Shown here: one piece after another, positions 20,701 through 27,336 of the stretch
Layout of the letters: the number at the start of each line of letters is the position of its first letter
How positions within the stretch are numbered: position 1 is the first letter of the stretch
Assembly (NCBI GenBank): GCA_008000375.1
Contig: SMOI01000047.1
Span: forward strand, 33,808 to 64,123
DNA length: 30,316 nt
From: Poteriospumella lacustris
Lineage: Eukaryota; Sar; Chrysophyceae; Chromulinales; Dinobryaceae
Direction: 5' to 3'
The notes under the pieces: model-generated
Told to the model about the DNA's origin: nothing
Database searches by the model: none
The model's input: the letters and a program-made list of their open reading frames with translations, nothing else
Program-made: the position numbers and the translations under genes

Positions 20701-23700
20701 GCAGCGCCAGCACCTGCTTCAGCACGTGGCGTCCAACGGTCGGGTGGGACAGCAGTCCGTACTTCAGCGATGTGTCCAGCGCATCGCCCGTGGCCGCCAT
20801 CGCCGCGCGGGCTGTCTCTGCGACGGTCGTACGGTACCGATGCCAGTTGCAGTGGCCTCGATCTTCACCTTCTTCCAACGTCCACTGCAGCGCGTCGACG
20901 ATGGCCAAGGTGGACGTCGACTGCAACAACGTCGCGTCGGTTGCCGCGCCCGCGGCAGAGTCGTCGTGGACACCGAGGTCCAGCAACGGCTGGTCCATCA
21001 CCCGCACGACGCCCAGCGACGTGCCAATGAGAATGGCATCGAGCGCGAAGGCCGCTGCCGCTGCGACGCCCTTGTTGCCCAGATCGGTGGCCATGGACGA
21101 CGACCACACCACCGACAGCGACGTGGTCTCCAGGATCTTCTCCGCGCGATCATCCCCCTCGACGTTGCGATCTGTGGCACCGTGACCCCCTGCGCCAATT
21201 GATGCGCCTGCACCGGCACCGCCACCTGCGGCCGCGCCGGTCATGGGACCGCGAATCCAACGACTTTGATTCTGCGCCGCCTTGGAGCTTTTCAGCATCT
21301 TCAAACTGACCTTGCTGCTCGCCGTAGCGCCATTGGCTTTGCTGCTGTTGCTGTTCCTGTTGCTGCTGTTGTTGCTGTTGTTGCTGTTGGTGTTGACACG
21401 CACACTGCTGGTGGTGGAACGGCCCGTGGGCTTCTGTGACATCGACGAGGACGTCGTTGTCGTCGCCGCGCCGCCGTCCGCGATGGGGATCGCTTCGGCG
21501 TCGTTGCTGTCGATCCACGCGCCGTCGTCGGGAACGGTAATCCGTGTGCGGAGCACGCACTGCTGGGTGGACAGCGACCACACGTGGAGCAAGCCCGACG
21601 CAGACACGCCGACGAGCGCCATCCCATTCGGCGCGATGGCCGTGTGCTGCAGGTAGATGCCCGGCGTGGTGAACTGGGTGTAATGGACGGCCACCTGCCG
21701 CAAGGCGTCGGAGACGCACGTCTTGGGGAAGTACCACACGTGCACGACAGACTCAGGCGTGGCCGCCTTCGCCATGCGACGACGATGAACCAGCAAGGAC
21801 GAGCCCAGGCGGTTGGCGGCGATGTTGACGATTTCATCGCTTTGATGGTGGTGCTGCTGGTGGGGGTGATGGTGATGGTGATGGTGGCGCTGATGATCGC
21901 TGAGGTTGTGGGTCCACGACGTGGAGATAGGCGGCACGGAGCCACGTGCGTCGAGTTGACTGCGGTGGAGGACGCATTGGATCCAACGCAGCGATTGGTC
22001 CTCAGTCCACAGGACCATCTGAAACGTCACTGGCGCGTGGGCACGGTCGTCCTCGTCCTCGTCCTCCTCGCCGTCGTCTTCTGCGACACGAGGAATGACC
22101 GACAACGTGGACTTCACGATGGCGGCGTCCCAGGTGGACACCGTTTGCAGACAACGGCCATCCGCCATGTTCCACAGGCGAACGCTGCCATCCTGCCCGC
22201 TGGACACCACTAAGACCTCCCATCCTGAGGGGATGCTGTGGTTCGCACGGCGCGGCAATGCCACTTGAGGACGCACAGCTGTGGTGCCTGTGTCTGCAGG
22301 CGCAAGAAGATCCGAGGACGGGGCGATGGCATTGGACAGCTGGCGAACCGATACGATGTGAATCGACGCGATCGGACCCGTCGCTGCTCCGTTCTGCGGC
22401 AAATACGGCGAGCCCATCACCACGCTGCGCCTCAACGACGACGATGACGAGGAGGACGGCCCCTTTCGATCAGTGGAGAAGTCCAAATGCCAGCAAAATA
22501 CTGAGCCATCTTCATTGCCCACCGCGAGAAACAGACCGTCTGGCGAGACGTCCACGCAGGATACCGCGCGACTGCTCGAGCCATCGACGAAAGGGGCAAC
22601 GTTCTCACGCGACGTGGAGAATCGACCCATCAATTGTCCCGTGTAGACGTCCCATAACCACACATCGGAATCCCCTTCGTACACGGTGTACAGGAAGGCT
22701 TTGTTCGGCGCCAAAGCGGTCAATACGACTGGACGGGTTTCCATCGGTTCGCCATCGTCTTCGTCGCGTTCAAAATATTGTGATCCGTGGTTGGTTTCCT
22801 CGCTCAGAGACGGAAACAGCGGAGCAGCGATGGTAGAGACCATACGTGCAGAAGCTAAGTTCCAGACCGACAAATGGTAGCCCTGTGTGGAGGCCACGAC
22901 CAGCACCGTGTCTTCGTCACCGAGCGCGATGTGAGCCATGGGAGGCAGTTCTTGCGCGGCGACGACACTACCTGCCCCGTCCATTCCTGCGGCAGCGAGC
23001 TCTTGGATATGGTTGGAGTTTTGCAACGGGAAAACGCGCATGCAATCGGTCGTCAAGGCATCCCACATGCGCACGAAGCCGTCGCTGCTCCCGGTCCAAA
23101 CGATGTGGCTGTCCTTCGACCAGGCCACCGACGTCACCGATCCCCCGTGGCCAATCAACTCGTGCAGACAATCGGAAATATGCTCAACCAAGCGAGAATA
23201 TCCAGACGGACGATATTCTGGGGGTAAGTAACTGCGCGGAGAGAACTCCCACATCTGCGCGGTGCCACTGTCGTCGCCAGTGACGAAATAGCGCTGACAC
23301 GGTGATATCGCCAGACAGAGAATGCTTCCTCCGGTGTTCGCCTTGATAACAGAGCGGGACGATCCTGTTTCGGTATCCCAAACACGTAAGCTGCCGTCTC
23401 GACTGGTTGAAAACAACATGCGCAACGTCTGTGCGCCTGTCTCCCCAGCGGAATCATCGTCTTGATCGCCAGTGGCCGTTTGATAGCGAATCGAAAACAT
23501 ATTCAAACTGGTTATCGCCCCATGATGTCCTTTGAATCGCCGGAGAATGCTGTGATCCCCTTGGAACACTTTCCACAAGGCAATGATCCCGTCCGTTCCG
23601 GCCGAAGCGAACAAGCGCTTGCTGTCCGACCAACACATCGCACTGACTCCTCCGTCGTGACCATTCCATTGCGACCGTGGGAGATTGATCTTTCGATCAT

Positions 23701-24088
23701 TGCCCATCTCCCATAAGAGTAAATTGCCCCTGTTGTCTCCACAAAGAAGGTGCTGTTCGTCGTTGCTGACGACCATGCACTGCATCGACTGTGCGACATT
23801 GTCAAACGAATCATCGAAGCCTTCTCCTCCTTGAAGTTCGTCGTTCATTTCCATGACATTTTCCTGGAAAGATTGGCTTCGAGTGACGAATACTCTCAAG
23901 CATCGTCCGCTCTCAATGCTCCAAAGCCGAATAATATCATCGCCGCCCAAGGCAATAACATACTGTTTCCCGCCGATAGCTTGTATTGCAACGACCCCCG
24001 CATTGTTATTAATATGATTGATGGAATACGGGAGGCTGTTGAGCGGCACAGGGATTCCGGATGAAGAAAATACTTTCTCCTTGCTCAT
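14771..24088 (-). CDS. WD40-TRP-type ion channel with P/S/T-rich S3-S4 stalk, 3105 aa
   Basis: One uninterrupted frame of 9.3 kb; start ATG at 24088 has A at -3, stop TAG at 14773-14771. Residues about 30-855 hold some 12 WD40 blades with repeated [IV]xLW[DNS]/G-H units, enough for one or two beta-propellers, interrupted by a His-rich loop (plus 21838-21895). An Asn/Ser/Ala-rich linker and a middle region (about 1000-1535) follow. The channel has the pre-S1 VVQFKW motif near 1540-1550, S1 about 1550-1580, S2 1596-1624, S3 1842-1867, S4 from about 2530, S5 2566-2603, a pore loop with FCFLFGQFDTDDF near 2625-2640, and S6 ending in NLLIAMMGDKYDEVQERA, a TRP-family signature closest to TRPV. Inferred role: cation, probably calcium, entry at a membrane. 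Between S3 and S4 lies an insert of about 660 residues. The tail is acidic and ends in a Gln-rich coiled coil (about 3000-3080). The absence of introns argues against a false fusion. Confidence 0.88.
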   Translation of the reverse strand: MSKEKVFSSSGIPVPLNSLPYSINHINNNAGVVAIQAIGGKQYVIALGGDDIIRLWSIESGRCLRVFVTRSQSFQENVMEMNDELQGGEGFDDSFDNVAQSMQCMVVSNDEQHLLCGDNRGNLLLWEMGNDRKINLPRSQWNGHDGGVSAMCWSDSKRLFASAGTDGIIALWKVFQGDHSILRRFKGHHGAITSLNMFSIRYQTATGDQDDDSAGETGAQTLRMLFSTSRDGSLRVWDTETGSSRSVIKANTGGSILCLAISPCQRYFVTGDDSGTAQMWEFSPRSYLPPEYRPSGYSRLVEHISDCLHELIGHGGSVTSVAWSKDSHIVWTGSSDGFVRMWDALTTDCMRVFPLQNSNHIQELAAAGMDGAGSVVAAQELPPMAHIALGDEDTVLVVASTQGYHLSVWNLASARMVSTIAAPLFPSLSEETNHGSQYFERDEDDGEPMETRPVVLTALAPNKAFLYTVYEGDSDVWLWDVYTGQLMGRFSTSRENVAPFVDGSSSRAVSCVDVSPDGLFLAVGNEDGSVFCWHLDFSTDRKGPSSSSSSSLRRSVVMGSPYLPQNGAATGPIASIHIVSVRQLSNAIAPSSDLLAPADTGTTAVRPQVALPRRANHSIPSGWEVLVVSSGQDGSVRLWNMADGRCLQTVSTWDAAIVKSTLSVIPRVAEDDGEEDEDEDDRAHAPVTFQMVLWTEDQSLRWIQCVLHRSQLDARGSVPPISTSWTHNLSDHQRHHHHHHHPHQQHHHQSDEIVNIAANRLGSSLLVHRRRMAKAATPESVVHVWYFPKTCVSDALRQVAVHYTQFTTPGIYLQHTAIAPNGMALVGVSASGLLHVWSLSTQQCVLRTRITVPDDGAWIDSNDAEAIPIADGGAATTTTSSSMSQKPTGRSTTSSVRVNTNSNNSNNSSNRNSNSSKANGATASSKVSLKMLKSSKAAQNQSRWIRGPMTGAAAGGGAGAGASIGAGGHGATDRNVEGDDRAEKILETTSLSVVWSSSMATDLGNKGVAAAAAFALDAILIGTSLGVVRVMDQPLLDLGVHDDSAAGAATDATLLQSTSTLAIVDALQWTLEEGEDRGHCNWHRYRTTVAETARAAMAATGDALDTSLKYGLLSHPTVGRHVLKQVLALHANDVSTGNASTSAASSAAASSSAATTSATAANGNGTNSAAAKATQYRALVLLGHLVRSAPTLLLPQGDDDSLLAHALRYPYAPAAVRVILATYLQLLEDAYDPYVHHVDHALLKRRILRRQRKQRQLLERQHQQLHPPHGHSQQNLSFARTRPTTATATAPALGHHPLPHRRKNVRFDGDAAQGDGTDAFSSCDSLHELIETKEERHSAMDASHHPLHVRPCEHVKLPVHPPQAPPVPPSASAPSIGGIPLLAHGASHGAKMPVQYLPYQGEAARTGLQQSHRAVHVADHIRIEDLDQMGKKYPELMLWFAQQLSLCRQYRCMMTPETQRLPLEQSTLVVGSMYRCKPGFWSLRRVLRHASMDVEDEVAMAMVPYLVPIRNIVGKSSRFLDVLIESAEKLDNLTVFDHEVVQTVVQFKWTTLIRFLFYRDFVLIFLYMVVYLTQVIVYASLVQKIEQSLPQAQYQTTQLSWIVTVLLTVLCLVYFLGRSCVQMRIVWLHHIAIFERERRNLTRHSHGHGSPPPPSPPSELAKRVQATVSTKSSWAAASSSSSAQQPSTRSSWKHLFSSSRSSALSDPKSRGHRVYSSSSEGDDLLSAAAAAAAAVDGAAPSDGNDGGRGADDRRGATARSAQETLRSSYIYVSLASRRTSASASVDTRSMSASSMAPPPSTAASSKASNAPASVRRRRWWRRWKDNTWYVGVHALFNSYLSSGWNVLHLVTNCLVIITLCFEAVTVFGATDAASRAGYIVTVNSYQPTLVPSFPPSAWPTYQPSVASVTWAPTVAVGGSGGGGSITTAAPTVPFQAPTFITFPPSNAGGAPSPMAPVATPTAPLSVSSPLSQPSSTPSLAIAQLVASTFAPSVPTLDPTTATTSLPSPAPSAAPTAHVTNAAPTKTPTAIPSPAGSAAPTIALSAPPTAIPTAVPSAIPSAMPSAVLSTAPSAVPTSGTAVPTVDPTTAPTLLPGATNPPSEVPTASPTAPTASPTSEPTTTAPTVTPSASPTVASSVTPTYQPTVVVTISPTFAGSPAPTTAGSRRPTAIPSTVPTEVPTPTAAPSLVPTVAPTTSTPTWTPSVLPTMAPTAAPTLEPTAAPSMAPTASPTEPPSTSPSASPSASPSMAPSATPSDAPSMAPVAPSEAPSAAPTVVGDSPSPSYSPSETPTEAPVLSNAPSELPTNSPAGVPSADPTATPNAAPTVAPTTVPSAAPTTAPSLVPTVAPTEDPTAVPSPLPSVDPTAMPSEAPSPSPTALPTPQPSPLPTPLPPPPTPHPTCIPTRIPTRIPTANPTMTGTSPPTMGMTRQPTVLGTPATATPTVAVPAPVTPAAVASSVLHTAAAVATNDDELVSFAARDASVWLQAGSSAAPTASGSRAPTQQRSSQPTVKGSSAVRAPVDQGYPLNLDRSAMLTASVVMPFFACEILFYLGGLPWTAPLVRMLIKITEGTMTFLAVLLLMIVTFAGSFVVLFINLKSKSDDESTQATETATIAQYSHFEMALSTVFCFLFGQFDTDDFTLSRSASLATLMLFMFLFFVVIIMLNLLIAMMGDKYDEVQERATAEAMYAKAKLVWEYDAMLRYFYGDGAAERRQRLQRQGPGQRPSHDELLREARLAEDEEDDADGGCGGFAPGSWIRDYLLPTDSLFPCATTALRWWRRRRAARHRAASTLHRRRHGDAAALHSLDLDEDTDEDADADEATARAAAADGSTASAASSPLLPHWQRRYYPEWIQILKKEALDVTYDPAADHDSDSDGDGRFGRPGGLAAASSSFGAMDTSSTSGSDSASDDADESGPSKPSLRRKPSSLSSFLAGGAFARTAPSSGGVEGHYRRHRTTSHAAGPHRASMAMPTMTATAASMNPAAAAFGAPAQRWSGRMSAFKNSLQRETMVWQFMLQQQLAQQEQHVASLVAQQAQYLQALHQETSARVEEQLHEQRQLLHRLVTVAAQQAQPPQSASSSYAHSHHPHPHAAPASFDESVDH
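16760..18435. repeat. 12-bp-periodic repeat coding P[ST]xx tetrapeptides in the channel
   Basis: On the minus strand this codes about 560 residues of Pro-Ser/Thr-x-x units such as PTAV, PSAI, PSAM and PSAV. They lack charge apart from scattered Glu and Asp. P[ST]xx tandem arrays are known as extended, often O-glycosylated stalks in stramenopile and other extracellular proteins. The repeat sits wholly between channel helices S3 and S4. Long Gly/Val/Ala-rich open frames on the plus strand here are shadows of this composition. Confidence 0.85.
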
Positions 24089-24723
24089 ACTTTCGAATGG
24101 TGGCGATGGGTGACGTGAGAATTCACTGACAATTCTCCGTCGAATCAGCAATCACTTTTTGCTTTCAGCGCACCACTCTTTCTGATATATGTGTGGCTGA
24201 AACTGTCTCGCAGTTGCCACTGTAGGGATGAATTCTAACCGTTTGCGCGGGAATCATTTCAATAACGATACCACAGTTACACATGGCGCACGTCCTAAGC
24301 CGCTTGGCGCAAAAACGAAACCCCGCATTAAAGCGTAAACAAATTTCGGGTTTCCCGACAATATCTCGAGTTTCCGAAGATTTCGTGTCGGAAGGGACGA
24401 CGAGATGACGAGGAGATAACTTTTATTGGTCCGCAAATTCCGCTATTCGACTTGTTTTTTTGTAGATGCTACCAATGCGTCCAGAAGAGATTCTTCCTTT
24501 CATGATCAAGTCAACAATGATGTGGAACAGGAATTTAAACGTACTTGACACAGCAAGTGCAACCGCTTTACAGCCAAAGAGATGTGTGTTTCTGGCAGTA
24601 TGAAACACCACTATTGTGAAGTACACATGTACATGTGATTCCTCTTCAGATGAGCCGACAGACACGAGCAACAGAGAACAAGCATCGCCACGAAGACCAT
24701 TTGATTGATCAAAGCATCACAGG
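24089..24723. other. Intergenic region upstream of the channel gene
   Basis: About 0.63 kb containing the channel promoter and the 3' flank of the GRDP/ubiquitin-like gene, both on the minus strand. It includes a 14-bp perfect palindrome CACATGTACATGTG (24624-24637). No coding exon is supported. Confidence 0.5.
24624..24637. other. 14-bp perfect palindrome
   Basis: CACATGTACATGTG is self-complementary and contains two overlapping E-box-like CAnnTG cores. It lies about 0.54 kb upstream of the channel start and is a possible dimer-binding site. Confidence 0.4.
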
Positions 24724-25614
24724 TTAGCATCCTGCTAGCTTTTGTACAAGGGATATCTTGGCTCCATCCGAAACGCCCACTTCTCCTGCAGTGTCTGAAA
24801 GAGATAGTTTTTTCCCTTCGTAGATCAGAGAAAATTGTGAAGCAGGAATCCCACTGACTTGGGTAAGCTGGTCGGCCAGTGTCATCAACTGTGTGGAGGG
24901 TTTGATCTTGCATTGGTAAGTCCTCCCTGTGAGAGTCTTCACTCTTACCGTCATAGTTTCGGTTTCGATTCTCTGCCGAGTGCTCCTCTCCGAAATCACC
25001 GTGAAGGCTGAAGGAGTCGCAGGATTTATAACATGAGAGGACATGGACGGGCATATATACAACATAAGCCCCAAAAGCGAAGCCATGCGGTTCGATTTCA
25101 TTTCATGTGAATCATCCACTGCCTCTGGCTGATGTTCAAGCACACGAGGAAGCTTCTCAGCGTCAACAAATCCCAACTTCGTGTGCATCCCCAGGTATTT
25201 TCCCGGATGAAGCATATGGGCATGCCAGAGCTGGTCGATCATCGGGCTGGGCGATAACTGCAGTCGATTTGTGTCGGGTGATGGCTGAAAGTCTTCGGAT
25301 TCAAACTTACACAGCAGAAACAGTTGGTACAACGGCAAATATGCGACCAGAGGTTGCTGTTTCATTTTCAAGGTCCACGACCAATCCACCGTTTTGACTA
25401 TTCTTTCAGCCAACTCGCGTTGACGATTGTTCACTATCAGGTCAAGCCAGTCGGAAGAGTTGGCAAACGACAGAGCTATCTTTATCTGGGAATCAATGAC
25501 ATTGACTAGCTTTTCATGGTGACGCTGCGGGCTGCTTTCCGGTGTGCTCTGATCCATCTCAAACGTGGTCCGCGATCGGATTCCCAAAATGGAACTTCCT
25601 TCGGATGACGTCAT
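24724..25614 (-). CDS. GRDP/DUF1399-like protein with C-terminal ubiquitin-like domain, 296 aa
   Basis: Single-exon frame; start ATG at 25614 has A at -3. The N-terminal 30 residues are Ser/Thr-rich. Residues about 45-145 contain a helix pair followed by SPSPMIDQLWHAHMLHPGKY (121-140), the D-x-x-WHxH-x-L signature of the glycine-rich-domain-containing-protein-like (DUF1399) family. A linker follows. Residues 221-294 form a ubiquitin fold: the first strand and turn MTVRVKTLTG match ubiquitin closely, as does the IYEGKKLSLSDT segment equivalent to the I44-loop region. The chain ends LVQKLAGC instead of LVLRLRGG, so it lacks the C-terminal di-glycine and is unlikely to be processed or conjugated. 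Inferred role: a fixed ubiquitin-like module that could bind ubiquitin receptors or the proteasome, with the WHxH domain as partner- or ligand-binding. A MITE-like element lies about 57 bases upstream of the start codon. Confidence 0.8.
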   Translation of the reverse strand: MTSSEGSSILGIRSRTTFEMDQSTPESSPQRHHEKLVNVIDSQIKIALSFANSSDWLDLIVNNRQRELAERIVKTVDWSWTLKMKQQPLVAYLPLYQLFLLCKFESEDFQPSPDTNRLQLSPSPMIDQLWHAHMLHPGKYLGMHTKLGFVDAEKLPRVLEHQPEAVDDSHEMKSNRMASLLGLMLYICPSMSSHVINPATPSAFTVISERSTRQRIETETMTVRVKTLTGRTYQCKIKPSTQLMTLADQLTQVSGIPASQFSLIYEGKKLSLSDTAGEVGVSDGAKISLVQKLAGC

Positions 25615-25670
25615 GGTTGGTGTGTTAATGGAGTATTTCCACGTGTTCTTGGTGTTGTCGATCCATTCAT

Positions 25671-25866
25671 TACTGTGTTTTTCGTCTCAAGTGAGACAAG
25701 TCGACTGAAACATTCTCGGCCGACTGAAGAAGGCAAAAGTGAGTGAGGCCAACAAGTGACAAACAAGTGACAAACATGTGACAAACAGTGACGACATGAT
25801 TTTTCAGTGGCGTGTCGGCCGACAAAGTTTCAGTCTGAGTGTTCTCAAATGAGGCGAAAAACAGTA
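25671..25866. mobile_element. MITE-like element: ~50-bp terminal inverted repeats with TA flanks
   Basis: Arms 25673-25724 and 25814-25864 are imperfect reverse complements of each other, about 80 percent identical by eye. The outer end is CTG(TG)TTTTTCG and the inner end is CGGCCGAC. Each outer end abuts a TA dinucleotide (25671-25672 and 25865-25866), as expected for the TA target duplication of the Tc1/mariner superfamily. The 89-bp centre carries an 11-bp tandem repeat and no coding capacity. At about 192 bp it fits a non-autonomous MITE. The alternative is a plain foldback sequence without transposon origin. Confidence 0.6.
25751..25793. repeat. 11-bp tandem repeat, about 3.9 units
   Basis: Units AACAAGTGACA, AACAAGTGACA, AACATGTGACA and a shortened AACAGTGACG. 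It forms the centre of the inverted-repeat element, and the GTGAC core is potentially a repeated binding site. Confidence 0.85.
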
Positions 25867-26661
25867 GTCGTTGTCACGACTTTCCACTTACATACTGGTA
25901 AGGTGCACCTTACTTCCAGTCTGACGTCCCGATTTTGACCCTCGTCGGCTCGTCGGCTCGTCGAGGTCCGTCTGCGTATCTGTGCACCTGTGTATCTGTG
26001 AAGTGGGCAGCAGCAGAGACATGGCAGCATGATCCCGATCCTGCCTGAACGTGTTGGAAAACTGTAGCTGTAGTACCGAGAAAGTGCAAATTGGATGATC
26101 GTATTTACAGGACAACTACGACAGTATTTTCCAGCAGTGCTGAACGATTGATTGTACGTTTGAATTGTCGTCGTGGGGAGGGGGGAGGGTTGGAGACATG
26201 GCCACTCCGGCGCGAAGAATATTTTTATTTTGAGGGCGGTCGCGAAACGATCGAAGCGAAAAGAAAGAACGAAAATCCTGACGGCGTTGCGGCAGCGTTC
26301 TTTACGGTAGGTTTGAGATAGCGAAAGGGTGTGTAAGCATAGTGAATGCGGTTTGGTAGCAGAGGGTGTGTACGAAAGTGAAGGGGAAAAATAAAGTGTT
26401 TCTTTCATTGATCATTGAAAGGTAAATCGAGTCAGTGGGAAAAGAAAAAAGGCAAATGCGAAAGCATCGGCATCGGTAGTAGTGATCGGCAAAATCAATG
26501 AGAGAAAGCAAAGCAAAGCATTGCCAATCGCAGCAATGACCGGGAACCAAAAAACAAACGACAAAACAAAAAGCACGTCACCCCAGCTGGTGAGGTTTGC
26601 GATAGAAAGAACGAACGGAGTTTGAGAACTCATCGATGGGAACGGTCTCGTTTGTGCGGTT

Positions 26662-26684
26662 GGGTTGGGTGTGGGGGGAGGGGG
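26662..26684 (+). other. G-quadruplex-forming motif
   Basis: Four G-runs (26662-26664, 26667-26669, 26673-26678, 26680-26684) separated by loops of 2, 3 and 1 bases, which satisfies the usual G3+N1-7 rule. Confidence 0.6.
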
Positions 26685-27163
26685 AGAGAAGAGCAAAAAG
26701 AAGACGAAAGCAGGCATCGGCGAACCGTCAACACGTATTGCCGTGTGTTTTGCAGCGAAGCGAAACATGAAAATCAAAATTGTCGAAAAAATAATGACAC
26801 GAGCGGGGAGAACGAAGTCCAAAAATGAAAACAATGCCAACAAAATAATGGGAGTTCCGCTATCGCACGGGGCCCTGGTGGTTATTGATGTTGAGGGGGG
26901 GGGGTAACAGAACCACGAGCGAACAGCGAATCAGTTCTCGGAAGAAACGAAGAAGTATTCGTTTGTGGATAGGGGCCAGCCACATCAACTTCCTTTGGAA
27001 CAAACAAACGACAAAACCAAAAGAAGGGAAGCAGTCCTTGGTAAAGCAATAGAAGAGGATTCTTCCTGTCCTCTCCCGCCCATCCCAGAGCGGCGGGGAA
27101 AGGTCGTTGCGTGTTCATGCAAACGAGACAAATGTATACTACAAACGTGAAGATCAAACTGTT

Positions 27164-27190
27164 TTTTCTCTCGTGCGATAAGAGAGAAAA
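27164..27190. other. 9-bp perfect hairpin in kinase 3' flank
   Basis: TTTTCTCTC and GAGAGAAAA pair around a 9-base loop, about 150 bases past the kinase stop codon in its transcription direction. Possibly a 3' UTR structure. Confidence 0.4.
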
Positions 27191-27336
27191 GCCCTAATTG
27201 GATGAGAACCAAAAATTGTTTTGGGAGAAAAATAGCAGAAACGAAGAGAAAAGAGAGGGGAAAAACTGAACACAGCGGACCGACGATGGAGACCAGACCC
27301 ATCGGTGTCGATACAAATCCTGCTGCGAAGGGCGAT

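Larger units (their letters stand above)
25867..27336. other. Purine-rich intergenic region
   Basis: About 1.5 kb. From roughly 26160 to 27300 the plus strand is strongly A/G-rich, with G-runs, AAAC and AAAG stretches, and a locally repeated AACAAACGACAAAAC motif (26550 and 27001 areas). Open frames on the minus strand here are Phe/Leu/Ser/Pro-rich artefacts. It contains the 3' UTR of the kinase (minus, T/C-rich sense) and the promoter side of the GRDP/ubiquitin-like gene. Confidence 0.55.

Noticed and set aside
25605-25614. CRE-like palindrome ATGACGTCAT at a start codon
   Set aside because: It is made by the start codon and next codons of the GRDP/ubiquitin-like gene on the minus strand; one occurrence inside coding sequence is not evidence of a regulatory site.
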